NCBI GenBank assembly: GCA_017942165.1
Contig: JAGKSB010000018.1
Span: forward strand, 1 to 47,265
DNA: 47,265 bases
Direction: 5' to 3'
Source: Rhinopithecimicrobium faecis
GTDB taxonomy: Bacteria; Bacteroidota; Bacteroidia; Sphingobacteriales; Sphingobacteriaceae
Part shown: piece after piece, positions 1-9,174 of the stretch
How the letters are laid out: every line of letters starts with the position of its first letter
How positions within the stretch are numbered: the first letter of the stretch is position 1
Notes under the pieces: generated by a model
What the model was told of the DNA's origin: nothing
Databases searched by the model: none
The model's input: the letters and a program-made list of their open reading frames with translations, nothing else
Made by a program: the position numbers and the translations under genes

Positions 1-65
1 CCTATGGCATCGCCACTAGATAAGATTTCTAGCTTTTCAGCTAAAGTCCATTTCTTATATTTCAT
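1..65 (-). CDS. Transposase OrfA N-terminus, partial (IS3-like), runs off the window
   Basis: Reading leftward from the ATG at 65, 21 codons remain in the window and begin MKYKKWTLAEKLEIL, which resembles the N-terminal helix-turn-helix of IS3-type OrfA proteins. The start is supported by a TACATTTG -7 element (71-78) only five bases before the ATG. The same arrangement precedes the complete IS3 OrfA at 45789. The element abuts the broken sigma-factor gene at about 121-125. The IS3 family assignment rests on a short stretch and is tentative; that it is a transposase is fairly likely. Confidence 0.55.
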   Translation of the reverse strand, partial: MKYKKWTLAEKLEILSSGDAI

Positions 66-70
66 TATCT

Positions 71-78
71 CAAATGTA
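71..78 (-). promoter_or_regulatory. Bacteroidota -7 element of the partial transposase gene
   Basis: TACATTTG on the minus strand matches TAnnTTTG. The ATG follows after AGATA, so transcription would start at or next to the start codon (leaderless). Confidence 0.5.
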
Positions 79-124
79 TTAATTTGAAATCTAAAATTTC
101 ACTCCGAACTTATTGGGGGCTAAA

Positions 125-415
125 TTATAATGAAGGATATTTTTCTTGTTGTATATCATTGGGCAATTGTTTTAAATAATTATTCCTAGGGACTAACTTT
201 TCGAGCTTATTGTAAGCCATGTTTTTTGTTATCTGCATGGCATATGCTTCCACATTTTTCAATTCCTTGAGGGTATGCTTCTGCTCCCAAAGTTTCAGCA
301 TGACTTCTTGAACTAAGTCATATGCATCGTCCTGATCAGCCAAAATTCTGTTCGCAAATCGATACAGCTTATCCTTTAGGACAAATACCGAATTTTTAAA
401 AGTTTCTTGGTTCAT
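125..415 (-). pseudogene. ECF sigma factor, region 2 only; 3' half lost at an IS junction
   Basis: 96 residues cover only sigma-70 region 2 of an extracytoplasmic-function sigma factor. The core-binding and -10 recognition helices are visible in LYRFANRILADQDDAYDLVQEV and in NVEAYAMQITKNMAYNKL. Members of this family are usually about 160-190 aa with a C-terminal region 4 (the -35 reader), which is absent here. The frame stops at 125, directly beside the end of a transposase element. The simplest reading is that insertion removed or displaced region 4. The remaining product could not recognise a promoter normally. In Bacteroidota such factors often control a TonB receptor through FecR; no FecR is visible here. 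Confidence 0.75.
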
Positions 416-520
416 CGTTTAATTAGGTTATTTACAAAGAAGACAGTTTAAAGGGATATAATATTACATCAAATTATAGGAAAATATGTAATTGTGGGTA
501 AATACCTGATATACAGCAAT

Positions 521-545
521 AAAAAAAGCCAGATTGGGATCTGGC
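521..545 (-). terminator. Intrinsic terminator of the DinB-like gene
   Basis: On the minus strand GCCAGAT-CCCA-ATCTGGC (stem 528-545) is followed by seven T (521-527), just past the end of the DinB-like gene. Confidence 0.85.
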
Positions 546-552
546 TTTGTAA

Positions 553-1053
553 TTATTTAGCAATCTGCTCGTCTGCAGAAGGACCATATAATCCAGGAAC
601 AGGGATATCTAGTAACCGTAGGTATACAGATAGCTGACCACGGTGATGAATGAGATGATTGTAAACTACAAATCTTATAGCGCCAAGTTTTGGCATCTCA
701 CCAATGATATAATTATCCACACGCACAGTCCATTGGCTTAACCATTGCTCTTCTGGAAGGCTTTTTATAAGCGATTGATTTTTGATAAATCCAGCTTCTA
801 ACACTTCCTGAAGTTCCGCAACTGAAGTTGGCTTTAAAGGCTTATAATCTGTCGCTATATTAAAGTCGTTCGTTGAAATTGCTATGGATACCCAATTATG
901 AAGCTCTACAATATGACCCGCTAAATTCCCTAATGTCATTGACTTTTCATGGGGTTGAAAAGTTAGATCAGCATCTGTCAGGTTTGCTAAGATTCTTCTT
1001 GTGTTAGCGGTCTCTCGCTCTAGTTCAATTAAAAATCCTTGTTTTATACTCAT
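553..1053 (-). CDS. DinB-family putative metal-dependent enzyme
   Basis: A 166-aa four-helix-bundle protein of the DinB/YfiT superfamily. Likely metal-binding histidines are H47 (LAGHIVELHNW) and H133/H137 in the helix YNHLIHHRGQ, the pattern that defines the superfamily. The C-terminal PGLYGPSADE motif is common in these proteins. Members include DNA-damage-induced proteins and thiol-transferase-like enzymes (bacillithiol or mycothiol S-transferases); the substrate of this one cannot be told. It is cytoplasmic, with no signal peptide. ATG start at 1053. It is transcribed after purN with a 39-bp gap and ends in a clear terminator. Confidence 0.85.
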   Translation of the reverse strand: MSIKQGFLIELERETANTRRILANLTDADLTFQPHEKSMTLGNLAGHIVELHNWVSIAISTNDFNIATDYKPLKPTSVAELQEVLEAGFIKNQSLIKSLPEEQWLSQWTVRVDNYIIGEMPKLGAIRFVVYNHLIHHRGQLSVYLRLLDIPVPGLYGPSADEQIAK

Positions 1054-1092
1054 GTAATTTGTCTTAAATGTAATGCGAAAATAACAAAAAAA

Positions 1093-1668
1093 TTAATCTA
1101 TTTTCTTCACTAATTGTTCAATTACTTTTGGATAGTGTATATGTTCCAGCTGCTGGCCCTTAAATTTAATCATTTCCAAGGTGTCCGTTGGTTCTACCTT
1201 AAATTTAGCCTGTTGAATTACTTCACCATCATCAAATTTTTCATTTACATAATGAATAGTGATGCCATGTTCTGTCTCCTTGGCTTCCATTACAGCTTTA
1301 TGTACGCGATCTCCGTACATCCCTTTGCCGCCAAACTTAGGAAGTAGGGCAGGGTGGATATTGATAATTCTATTTGGATAAGCTTCTAAAAGGTTTTTTG
1401 GTACCAACCACAGAAAACCGGCTAGTACAATAAGATCTATTGAAAGATTTTGTAGCATAGCTAAAACGTCATCCGTATTAAAAAATTCATTTTTGTCAAA
1501 TACGTGAGAAGGGATTTCAAAATTATCAGCCCTTTGTAAGACATAGGCATCGGATACATTGGCTAACACGAGTGCAACCTCAGCATCTTCAGAATATTTA
1601 AAATGCTCCATTATTTTTTGTGCATTTGACCCGGATCCGGAAGCAAAAATGGCAATACGTTTTTTCAC
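1093..1668 (-). CDS. purN: Phosphoribosylglycinamide formyltransferase
   Basis: Transfers a formyl group from 10-formyl-tetrahydrofolate to GAR in de novo purine synthesis. At 191 aa it is normal for the family. It has the N-terminal GSGSN loop (11-15), which binds the GAR phosphate, and the catalytic set N103, H105 (INIHPALLPKFGG) and D147 (FDDGEV). The start codon appears to be GTG at 1668; no in-frame ATG lies in the leader. Other purine genes are not adjacent, so purN stands alone or with the DinB-like gene downstream. Cytoplasmic. Confidence 0.95.
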   Translation of the reverse strand: MKKRIAIFASGSGSNAQKIMEHFKYSEDAEVALVLANVSDAYVLQRADNFEIPSHVFDKNEFFNTDDVLAMLQNLSIDLIVLAGFLWLVPKNLLEAYPNRIINIHPALLPKFGGKGMYGDRVHKAVMEAKETEHGITIHYVNEKFDDGEVIQQAKFKVEPTDTLEMIKFKGQQLEHIHYPKVIEQLVKKID

Positions 1669-1811
1669 AGTTTTAAGTTTTTAAGTACCCTAATTTGTAG
1701 TTCAAACTTACCTATTTTTTTTTATAGTTAAGATTAATTAGGTTTATATTATTCGGAAAGGACATTTTTTCTGGAATTTTTAGTATCTTCAAGGGTATAA
1801 TCCTCACTGTA

Positions 1812-2312
1812 ATGATGCATATCGTCAAACGATTTTTTATAGGCTGTTCGTACGTATTTATGAGCCACGCAACATTAATGGCCCAAGAAGCTCCGAAAAT
1901 ATTACCAGCCTTCAAATTCCAAGCTTTACATACTAATAGCGCTTTTACTAATCTGCAAATAAAACCTGCGAAGTATATTATTCTAAATTTCTATGATCCC
2001 GGCTGCGGGCATTGTCAAAAGTTGGCTGTTGGTATGGCCGCAAATATGCAGAAATTTAAACAGGCGCAGATTCTATTTATTGCCATGAATGATGCTGTCT
2101 ATATCGATGGATTTATAAATATGCATATCCCCAGCTTAAAGTCAGCATCAAATATCACGTTTTTAAGAGACCCTGAAGTAACGTTTATACCCCTATTTAA
2201 TCCTTCGCAATACCCCTCCATGTATATTTATGATGGAAAGACAAAGAAATTAATCAAGCATCTTGACGGCATAGATACAGTGGATAGCGTCTTAGAATAT
2301 ATAGTTCAATAA
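1812..2312 (+). CDS. Exported thioredoxin-fold protein (TlpA/AhpC-TSA-like)
   Basis: 166 aa with an N-terminal signal sequence (about 1-24, ending at MAQ) and a thioredoxin-like domain. The redox motif C65-G-H-C68 lies in NFYDPGCGHCQK, the form seen in envelope thiol-disulfide proteins of Bacteroidota. A cis-Pro region is suggested by SQYPSMYIYD near residue 140. It probably reduces or exchanges disulfides in the periplasm; the partner is unknown. Two ATG codons in a row (1812, 1815) allow either start. It is convergent with the hydrolase gene that ends at 2336 and divergent from purN. Confidence 0.8.
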   Translation: MMHIVKRFFIGCSYVFMSHATLMAQEAPKILPAFKFQALHTNSAFTNLQIKPAKYIILNFYDPGCGHCQKLAVGMAANMQKFKQAQILFIAMNDAVYIDGFINMHIPSLKSASNITFLRDPEVTFIPLFNPSQYPSMYIYDGKTKKLIKHLDGIDTVDSVLEYIVQ

Positions 2313-2315
2313 CTT

Positions 2316-2355
2316 TTATTGAGACAGAACGCTGTTTATTGAGACAGAACCCTGT
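2316..2355. repeat. 20-bp tandem duplication at the end of the serine hydrolase gene
   Basis: Two adjacent 20-bp copies (2316-2335 and 2336-2355) differ at one base. The right copy contains the stop codon and last codons of the hydrolase; the left copy is downstream of the stop. Confidence 0.85.
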
Positions 2356-3802
2356 CTATCAGCTTATCGCCTAATGTGTCTACTGGAGCACTCGCGTTGG
2401 AAAGAACTACTACCGCTGATTTATGATCTGGCGTAAGGATAATATAAGAGCTACTTCCTGCTGTCTGTCCTGTATGTTGATAACTTATAAGATCTTCATA
2501 CATAGAAATATGCCACGCGAGGCCAATATCTGTTGTCGGTGGCAAGAAGAATGTAAATTGCTTTGTCAAAGCCATGGCCTGCTCGATAGGTGTTTCAGGC
2601 ATTTTAAATTGGGCTTTTGCAAATATTAATAAATCCTCTAAGCTTGATTTTATCCCTCCTGCGGCAGCAAAAGATTGGAAGTTCCAGCTTGCGGCTAATT
2701 TTCCCTCATTGTCCATTCCTTGAAGCAGTGTATACAATTTTGGGTTTACCTGAACAGCCGTATGCGTTAAGTTTAAAGGCGTGCTGATGACTTCATTTAA
2801 GAGCTGCTCATAGCTCTTTTTTGTAATTGTCTGAATTAAATCTCCTAGCACCGCAAAACCCAAATTGCTGTAGGCATATTGTTCTGCGTCGCCTGCATTG
2901 ATAGACATATTTTTTAGGTATGCGTACAGTTCTTTCTTACCATAATTTCTGTAGGGATCAGCTTCGGTGAAATTAGCTGTCTTTTCTAAATTATCGGGTA
3001 GTCGAGGTAGGCCTGAAGTATGATTTGCTAATTGCTGAAAGGTGATATTCTTTAGCGCTGGATTTGTGCGTACAGAGTCAGGCAAAAATTTAGCAATGGA
3101 ATCGTTGAGGTTGATTGTTTTTTTCTCTACTAAGTCCGCTAATAAAATTGCTGTAAAAAGTTTCGATAGAGAGCCTATTTCATAAATAGATGTGGCAGTA
3201 GGTAACGTTTGATTCCCTTTACTTGTCTCCCCATAGAAATAACGCTCCGTAACGCCTTTATTAATGATGCCTATACTAAGCGATTGTTTCGGATGTTGCT
3301 GAAGATACTGCGCCGCTAGGGAGTCTACAAATAGTGCTTGCGGGCTACGTTGCTGCTGAAGCGATTCAGGCTTCGATGGCTCAGCGGTTGCCGCCACAGT
3401 AGATTCCGTCACCACTTGGGAGGCTTCTGTATTTATTGTTGCCGGAAGGAACGTGAGGGTTTGAAATTTGTAGCTGCTATCGACACTAAAAAGCAAGCGT
3501 AATGCCGCATCATCAAAAGCTAAATTATAAAGGGCATTTCCATTTTCAAAATTTGCAATTGTGGCATTTCTAATACGGCCTAACTTATACACATTTTTGC
3601 GTAGGTAATCTGCGAAAAAATCAAAACGAAGTTCTTTTTTGAACGTGCTACTACCCAGCTCATAGATCGAGTCCGTCTGTTGGCTATTGATAAAATACTC
3701 TAACTTATTAAAAAGCCTTTTATTTGCTAATTGATCGGACTCCTGTTGTGCATAGCTGCTCGCTGCCAGGCATACAAGTAGACCTGTGATATAGTTCTTC
3801 AT
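2336..3802 (-). CDS. Secreted serine hydrolase, beta-lactamase class C / penicillin-binding family
   Basis: 488 aa. A signal peptide (1-18, cut near SSYAQ) leads to an N-terminal domain of about 100 residues resembling DUF3887-type domains. A Pro/Ser/Gln-rich linker (about 125-155) then leads to a class C beta-lactamase fold. Catalytic motifs are S211-L-S-K214 (nucleophile and general base), Y311-S-N313, and H443-T-G445 in place of KTG. Such proteins are D-aminopeptidases, esterases or beta-lactamase-like hydrolases in the envelope; the HTG box argues for an esterase or peptidase over a true beta-lactamase. It begins 35 bp after the LytTR regulator gene, so it may be the last gene of that operon. 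ATG start at 3802. Confidence 0.88.
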   Translation of the reverse strand: MKNYITGLLVCLAASSYAQQESDQLANKRLFNKLEYFINSQQTDSIYELGSSTFKKELRFDFFADYLRKNVYKLGRIRNATIANFENGNALYNLAFDDAALRLLFSVDSSYKFQTLTFLPATINTEASQVVTESTVAATAEPSKPESLQQQRSPQALFVDSLAAQYLQQHPKQSLSIGIINKGVTERYFYGETSKGNQTLPTATSIYEIGSLSKLFTAILLADLVEKKTINLNDSIAKFLPDSVRTNPALKNITFQQLANHTSGLPRLPDNLEKTANFTEADPYRNYGKKELYAYLKNMSINAGDAEQYAYSNLGFAVLGDLIQTITKKSYEQLLNEVISTPLNLTHTAVQVNPKLYTLLQGMDNEGKLAASWNFQSFAAAGGIKSSLEDLLIFAKAQFKMPETPIEQAMALTKQFTFFLPPTTDIGLAWHISMYEDLISYQHTGQTAGSSSYIILTPDHKSAVVVLSNASAPVDTLGDKLIDRVLSQ

Positions 3803-3837
3803 ATTCGTGTACTTCCTACAAATTTAGGGAAACCATT

Positions 3838-4578
3838 TTACAAACCTATAATTTGTTTTAATCTACTGTAGCCTGATTTTGAGATGCTTATTTTTTCTCC
3901 CGTAATAAGGCTTCCGATGTAAGCATCTTTCTCATAGAGTTCCATTTTCGCCAATTGATCTATTTTCAATAAATAGGATCTATGGACACGCACGAATAAT
4001 TTAGGGTCCAGATTTTTCTCGAAGTAGGCCATTGTCTTATTTTTGAGATACATACCTTCCTGACAGTGGATCTTTACGTAATCATCATAGGCCTCCAGGA
4101 AGCGGATGGAGCTGATCGGGATAATCTTAATTTCGGATCCATTTTTCACTACAATACGCTCTAAATAGGACTTTTCATCAAGCGGTTGACTCAACGTTAA
4201 GGTGGGGTTAGCAGCTTTTCCTAGGGCAAACTGTTGCTTAAATTTATGCAGCGCATTCTCGAATCGCTGGGGAGCTATGGGTTTGAGTAGATAGTCTACG
4301 GCATTTTTTTCAAAAGCTTTAAGGGCATATTCATCAAAAGCTGTGGTAAATATCACTCCTACAGGTTGGTCGATAAGCTCCAGCAATTCAAAACCCGAAA
4401 GTTTGGGCATCTGAATATCCAAAAACAGCAAATCTGGCTGATGCTGTTGAATAGCTTTCATCGCCTCAAAACCATCACCACATTCTGCTAACACCTGAAT
4501 ATCGGGGTCTTTTTTTAAGTAGCCTAGCAAAATGCTGCGCGCTAGAGGTTCGTCATCAATAATTAAAGTCTTAATCAT
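3838..4578 (-). CDS. LytTR-family response regulator
   Basis: 246 aa. The receiver domain (1-120) has the acidic pair D8-D9, the phosphoacceptor D54 (LLFLDIQMPKLSG), a switch Thr in IFTTAFDEYAL, and the conserved Lys in DYLLKPI. A LytTR DNA-binding domain follows (about 140-244, with VRVHRSYLL). It should be phosphorylated by the sensor kinase encoded immediately upstream, whose stop codon overlaps this ATG by 8 bp, indicating translational coupling. LytTR proteins bind direct repeats; targets are unknown, but the LiaF-like gene and the serine hydrolase in the same cluster are natural candidates. Confidence 0.95.
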   Translation of the reverse strand: MIKTLIIDDEPLARSILLGYLKKDPDIQVLAECGDGFEAMKAIQQHQPDLLFLDIQMPKLSGFELLELIDQPVGVIFTTAFDEYALKAFEKNAVDYLLKPIAPQRFENALHKFKQQFALGKAANPTLTLSQPLDEKSYLERIVVKNGSEIKIIPISSIRFLEAYDDYVKIHCQEGMYLKNKTMAYFEKNLDPKLFVRVHRSYLLKIDQLAKMELYEKDAYIGSLITGEKISISKSGYSRLKQIIGL

Positions 4579-5614
4579 ATTGTGGGATGGTTAAAGTGCA
4601 TATAAATTGTTGCTGTTGCTGTTCAGTATGTAGTAAGTCTTGGCGCCCAAATAACAAGAATAGTCGACGTTGTACAGAACGTATGCCGAAGCCCGTACCT
4701 TTCTTGGGATTGGCAGCTTCGCCATCGTAAGGGTTTGTAATTTGAATTTGTAACATGCCTGCTAGGAGCTGACATTCAATGGTAATAAGCACCTCTCCCG
4801 TGATATTATAGAGCCCATGTTTTATAGCATTTTCCACGAGCGGTTGAATTAACATAGCAGGAATTGTACTTTTAAAAAGGGATTCTTCGCAGGTAATAAC
4901 GCTATTTAGACGGTGCCCAAAGCGTACTTTTTCAATAGAAAGATATAATTTCATCTGTTCAATCTCATCCTGGAGGGGGATTAAGCTATGTTCATCCTTA
5001 TGCAGTGTGCCGCGCAGGAAATCTGAAAGCTGAAAAGTCATATTCTGAGCTTCTTCAGGCTTTGTACCGATGAGTGCAATAATAGAATTCAGGCTGTTAA
5101 ATAAGAAATGGGGCTGTAGCTGTTGGCGTAAATTAAAAAGTTCGGCTTCACGTAAGAGACGCTCGGATTCCTGCTTGCGTAAACTATTTTCCTGAGCTTC
5201 TTCCTGCACATTCCAAATAATAATAATCACAGCCATCCAGGTCAGCAATATAAAGTTTATTAACAGCCGATAGGGGATGCCATCATCAAAAAAATCCATA
5301 TACGCCTCCGTCGCGTAGCCGCGCACCAAGAGCCTGAGGATTAAAAGGCTTATAAAAGAAAGGATGACGCTAAATCCCAGTACCTTCCAAAGGTTATTAG
5401 CTTTAGGTAAGTAGAAATTTAAGGTGTTAGAAATGACAAAACAGGAAAGTGTGGCACATAGCGCGGACACCCCGATATCAATAAGCGCCTCGTTTGTAAG
5501 AGGTATTTTCCAGTAGAACAATAAGCCTTGAACGCAAAGATACCCCAGAAATATGCCGCAGCATATGAGGTAAATAAGTTTTTTTTTAGAATGAATTATA
5601 TTTTTTGATACCAT
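4571..5614 (-). CDS. LytS/YehU-type membrane sensor histidine kinase
   Basis: 347 aa. Four membrane helices (about 13-34, 43-65, 78-97 and 116-136) are followed by a short coiled coil and a His_kinase domain with phosphoacceptor H169 in LQPHFLFNSLN. The HATPase has an N-box (N262 in PLVENAIKHG) and a glycine-rich G-box (GTGFGIRSVQRRL). There is no extracellular sensor domain, so it likely senses a membrane state or works with the LiaF-like protein encoded 17 bp upstream. It overlaps the LytTR gene by 8 bp. ATG start at 5614. Confidence 0.93.
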   Translation of the reverse strand: MVSKNIIHSKKKLIYLICCGIFLGYLCVQGLLFYWKIPLTNEALIDIGVSALCATLSCFVISNTLNFYLPKANNLWKVLGFSVILSFISLLILRLLVRGYATEAYMDFFDDGIPYRLLINFILLTWMAVIIIIWNVQEEAQENSLRKQESERLLREAELFNLRQQLQPHFLFNSLNSIIALIGTKPEEAQNMTFQLSDFLRGTLHKDEHSLIPLQDEIEQMKLYLSIEKVRFGHRLNSVITCEESLFKSTIPAMLIQPLVENAIKHGLYNITGEVLITIECQLLAGMLQIQITNPYDGEAANPKKGTGFGIRSVQRRLFLLFGRQDLLHTEQQQQQFICTLTIPQYD

Positions 5615-5631
5615 ACTTACAGCGTCATTTC

Positions 5632-6495
5632 TTAAATTGTCTTAACGGTAAAAGAGCCAAATAAGCAGGTTCCTGTGATCAGCAGCTTCTTCTGCGGATC
5701 TTGTTGAATAAGCGCTAAATCTCTGCGGTCATCGACATCCCCAAATACCGAAGCAACGTTTGTATGTACGGACCAGTTGGTGGGCACGATTAATTGTACA
5801 GAGCCAAATAGTAGAAAGCCATCAATGCGTACAGGCTGTTGGATATCTGCTTGCAGCAAATTTATTTTCACAGACCCAAAGACATTGGTGATATTTCCCC
5901 CTTGAAATTTTTTAGAGAGCACATGTTTTTTGACATTTGCAAAAATAGAATCTACACGTAGATAGTCTTCAAAGGAGTTGTATGGCAACTCCTCCGTTTT
6001 CTCTGGCCCCTCAATAGGCGTTGCAGCCTTTATATTCTCAGCGCCTGGTTGATCCGCTACTGGCTCATTCGGAGTTGCGGTATCAACACGTTTATCCCAG
6101 TCGTATTCTGTGTCGGTTTCAGGATCTTTCGGTGGGTTTGTGAAAGGAGGAAAGCTGTCTTGTTTTCTATCTATCAATAAGAATGCACCCAAAATAATAA
6201 TACCGATAGGTATCAGTAGGCCCCCGAAGTCGGTATGGAAAATTCGCTTAGCCAAAAATATCGATCCCAGAATAATCAATATATACGAGGAGCGTTTTTT
6301 AAACTGCGAATTAATACCAATTACAAAACCAATGACTATTAATATAGAAGGCCATGAGAATAACCACCCTGGAAATAACCAATCAAAGTCAAGATTTTTA
6401 AAAAGTAATAATATACCGAATAGGATGACTATGGCGCCGATCATATTACGTTTATTATTTGAATCTACGGGTGGTATGGGGTTATGTTTTTTCAT
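5632..6495 (-). CDS. LiaF-like membrane protein (LiaF-type TM domain plus C-terminal domain)
   Basis: 287 aa. The N-terminus has four hydrophobic helices (about 17-36, 41-60, 68-83 and 88-107), including the pattern GAIVILFGILLL typical of LiaF transmembrane domains. An acidic Pro-rich linker (110-170) leads to a beta-rich C-terminal domain (about 180-285) with repeated F-G-S/D-V motifs (NVFGSVKI, LLFGSVQL, SVFGDV, CLFGSF). In Firmicutes LiaF inhibits the LiaS kinase under envelope stress. Here it heads an operon with a LytS-type kinase and LytTR regulator, so a similar accessory role is inferred. Confidence 0.85.
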   Translation of the reverse strand: MKKHNPIPPVDSNNKRNMIGAIVILFGILLLFKNLDFDWLFPGWLFSWPSILIVIGFVIGINSQFKKRSSYILIILGSIFLAKRIFHTDFGGLLIPIGIIILGAFLLIDRKQDSFPPFTNPPKDPETDTEYDWDKRVDTATPNEPVADQPGAENIKAATPIEGPEKTEELPYNSFEDYLRVDSIFANVKKHVLSKKFQGGNITNVFGSVKINLLQADIQQPVRIDGFLLFGSVQLIVPTNWSVHTNVASVFGDVDDRRDLALIQQDPQKKLLITGTCLFGSFTVKTI

Positions 6496-6780
6496 TTCTC
6501 TTTAGTTTTATAATTCAAATGTAGGCGTTTATCGAGGCGCTAGAAATATGTATTAGGCTGAACAAGCTAAAAAATCGGTAAAAGGCTACTATTTATCGGT
6601 GAATATTCCTTCCCTGTGTTTTGTTGCTTAAATTACTAAGTATTTTGTGTTAACGCTACAATACAGTTAATAGATGGAAGCTAAAAGTATAAAAATTTTA
6701 AAATTAAATTTGGTTCTTTATAAAGAAATATTATATATTTATGACATATAACGAGAAAACTTAAACTTAAATAATAGATA

Positions 6781-7113
6781 ATGGGAGATTTTGAAAACAA
6801 AGAACGTGAAGAGGTATTTTCAAAAAAGGTGAGAGCGGGAAAACGTACTTATTTTTTTGACGTTAAAGCAACTCGGTCAAATGACTACTATATAACCATT
6901 ACTGAAAGCAAGAAACGCTTTGAAGATGGGCAATTTATCAAGCATAAAATTTTCCTATATAAGGAAGATTTCGCGAAGTTCGCAGAAGGCTTAAACGATG
7001 TGGTAGAATATATTAAGAATAACCAAGAGGTGGTAGAAAAACGTTATGAGCCAAACTTCGAGGATACGGCTTATGTTGCTGAAGCAAGTTCTAAGGATGA
7101 TTTTTCTTTCTAA
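6781..7113 (+). CDS. DUF3276 PUR-domain nucleic-acid-binding protein
   Basis: 110 aa, recognisable as the Bacteroidota DUF3276 family, whose fold matches PUR-alpha repeats and binds single-stranded nucleic acid. The core is KRTYFFDVKATRSNDYYIT followed by KKRFEDGQF and a helix with YKEDFAKFAEGLNDVV. The C-terminal tail is acidic. It is probably a chromosome- or RNA-associated housekeeping protein. It stands alone, with a leader of about 285 bp in which no other gene is seen, and ends at a bidirectional terminator shared with the ABC-F gene. Confidence 0.9.
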   Translation: MGDFENKEREEVFSKKVRAGKRTYFFDVKATRSNDYYITITESKKRFEDGQFIKHKIFLYKEDFAKFAEGLNDVVEYIKNNQEVVEKRYEPNFEDTAYVAEASSKDDFSF

Positions 7114-7130
7114 CTAAAACGATATTACAT

Positions 7131-7163
7131 AAAAAAAGCAGGTTTTTAAACCTGCTTTTTTTT
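7131..7163. terminator. Bidirectional terminator between DUF3276 and ABC-F genes
   Basis: The stem GCAGGTTT/AAACCTGC (7138-7145 and 7148-7155) has seven A before it and eight T after it, so it can work on both strands. The T tract runs up to the stop codon of the ABC-F gene. Confidence 0.9.
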
Positions 7164-9082
7164 TATGCTTCTAAGTCCATAATTTCCTCAGCTAATGTTT
7201 CCCAGGAGGCTTGCATTTGCGTTAACTCAGCTTTCGCTGAATTGTAGTTGCGCGTTGCCTCTTGTAACTTCACTGCATTGGAAAATACTTCCTCCGTAGC
7301 TAAGGCTACTTCAAGATCTTTCACTTGAACTTCCTTCGAGGCTATTTCCTCTTCTAATTTCGTTAACTCTTTATTTTTCTTGGCTATTAATTTAAACGTA
7401 TCATCCGAAGGAGCCTTGGCCACCTTTACAGGTTCTTCTTTCACTGCCTTTGGTTTTTTATCCCCTTTAGAAGATGTTCGTGGGCTACGCTTGGCGTTCC
7501 ACTCCTCATATTCTTCATATGTACCAGGGTATTCCTTAATTTCTTTGTCTTCAATAAACCAGATTTTATTGGCTACATGATCTAAGAAATAACGGTCGTG
7601 GGAAACGACGATAAGGGTACCTTCAAATTGTTGTAAAGCTTGAATTAAGATATTTACCGATTGCATATCCAAGTGATTCGTAGGCTCATCGAGCACCAGG
7701 AAGTTGGCGTCTGCAGTCAGCGCTTTTGCGAGTGCAACACGGGATTTCTCTCCCCCAGAAAGCACTTTAATTTTCTTAAAAGCATCATCTCCTGTAAATA
7801 AGAAGCAGCCTAAGATGGAGCGTAGTTCTGTCTCTGTTTGCTTCGGTGCGAAGGCTTGCAACTCTGCAATAATACTATTTTCCAGATGTAAAGCTTCGAG
7901 TTGATGTTGCGCAAAGAATGTCTGCGACACATTATGGCCATGTTCTGAGGTTCCCTCATAGACGGTATCTGCACCAGCAACGATACGTAGCAGCGTAGAT
8001 TTCCCTTTCCCATTGGCACCAATAAGTGCGATCTTATCTCCTTTTTCAATAATGGCACTCGTATCATTTAAAATCTCCAAGTTAGGATATGATTTTGAAA
8101 TGTTCTTTAGCGTTACGACGTGTCTACCGGAGGGCTTGGAGAATTTGAAGCTGAAATTTACCGAAGGGTTATCATCGTCCACATCGTCAATTTTTTCCAT
8201 TCTATCTAATGCCTTAATACGTGATTGAGCCATTTTTGCCTTCGAAGCTTTCGCACGAAAACGCTCAATTAGGCGCTCTTCTTGCTTGATTTTTGCCTGC
8301 TGATTTTTAAACTGATTGGCTTGAAGCTCATTTCTAAGCTCTTTCTCCTCTAGGTAAAAGCTGTAATTTCCAGCGTAAAGCGTTAATTTACCTTTTCGAG
8401 ATTCCACTGTTTTTTTAATGACGCGGTCTAAGAAGTAACGGTCATGGGAGACAACGATAATAGCGCCTTCAAAAGCCTGCAGGTAATTTTCTAACCATTT
8501 AATGGACGGTAAATCCATGTGGTTGGTAGGCTCATCTAGGAGCAGGATGTCAGGAGCTTGAAGAAGGATACGTGCAAGCATCACGCGCATACGCCATCCT
8601 CCAGAGAAGGTCGCTAGTGGGCGTCTTTGTTCCTCCTCAGAGAATCCTAAACCTGCCAGGATCTCGTGGGCACGGAATTCAATATTATAGCCATCTAGGG
8701 CTTCAAATTCCGTTTGCTTATCGGAAAGTTTATTTAATATATCGTCCGAATAATCGGATTCTAATTTTGCGAGTAACTCTTCAATTTCTCCATGCAGCTG
8801 ATTCTGGCGCTCAAAGGCTTCCATAGCGACATGAACAATACTTTTATCGGAGTGGTAGGACAGCAAATCCTGGTTCAAGTAACCAAGTTTAATGTCTTTG
8901 GCCATGGATATGGATCCTGCAGTAGGCTTATATTCACCTACAATGAGGCGTAATAGCGTAGATTTTCCGGTACCATTGGCACCAATTAAACCGACCTTAT
9001 CGCCGGGTTTGATATGCCAGCTGGCTTCGTCGTATAAGGCTCGAGAGCCAATTTCAAAGGTTAAATTATTTATTGATATCAT
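7163..9082 (-). CDS. ABC-F family ATPase (ribosome-associated type)
   Basis: 639 aa, with two ABC domains in one chain and no membrane segment. The first Walker A is GANGTGKST (about 34-42) with signature FSGGWRMRV and Walker [13 protein letters not shown]. The second Walker A is GANGKGKST (about 355) with signature LSGGEKSRV and [11 protein letters not shown]. The interdomain linker (about 235-300) is charged and helical (the P-site tRNA interaction motif region). A C-terminal coiled coil (about 560-639) follows a basic patch, as in Uup/YdiF-type members. ABC-F proteins act on stalled or initiating ribosomes; some give antibiotic protection. No resistance context is seen, so a housekeeping role is more likely. 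Confidence 0.93.
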   Translation of the reverse strand: MISINNLTFEIGSRALYDEASWHIKPGDKVGLIGANGTGKSTLLRLIVGEYKPTAGSISMAKDIKLGYLNQDLLSYHSDKSIVHVAMEAFERQNQLHGEIEELLAKLESDYSDDILNKLSDKQTEFEALDGYNIEFRAHEILAGLGFSEEEQRRPLATFSGGWRMRVMLARILLQAPDILLLDEPTNHMDLPSIKWLENYLQAFEGAIIVVSHDRYFLDRVIKKTVESRKGKLTLYAGNYSFYLEEKELRNELQANQFKNQQAKIKQEERLIERFRAKASKAKMAQSRIKALDRMEKIDDVDDDNPSVNFSFKFSKPSGRHVVTLKNISKSYPNLEILNDTSAIIEKGDKIALIGANGKGKSTLLRIVAGADTVYEGTSEHGHNVSQTFFAQHQLEALHLENSIIAELQAFAPKQTETELRSILGCFLFTGDDAFKKIKVLSGGEKSRVALAKALTADANFLVLDEPTNHLDMQSVNILIQALQQFEGTLIVVSHDRYFLDHVANKIWFIEDKEIKEYPGTYEEYEEWNAKRSPRTSSKGDKKPKAVKEEPVKVAKAPSDDTFKLIAKKNKELTKLEEEIASKEVQVKDLEVALATEEVFSNAVKLQEATRNYNSAKAELTQMQASWETLAEEIMDLEA

Positions 9083-9162
9083 TTCCTTGCAAAAGTACCA
9101 TTAATTTTCCTGTATCTTTTAGAAATTATACTTTCCTGGTATGGAATATTTACTTCTTTAAG

Positions 9163-9170
9163 TACCTTTG
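9163..9170 (+). promoter_or_regulatory. -7 element of pyrD, start codon four bases downstream
   Basis: TACCTTTG is a full match to TAnnTTTG. The pyrD ATG is at 9175, so the transcript would be leaderless or nearly so. Confidence 0.6.
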
Positions 9171-9174
9171 TAAC

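Noticed and set aside
1712..1915. 67-codon minus-strand frame over the thioredoxin-like gene start
   Set aside because: Overlaps the signal-peptide region of a well-supported gene and gives a basic, low-complexity product.
2336..3802. Antibiotic-resistance beta-lactamase
   Set aside because: Class C-like motifs are present, but the KTG box is HTG and there is an extra N-terminal domain, so an esterase or peptidase is at least as likely.
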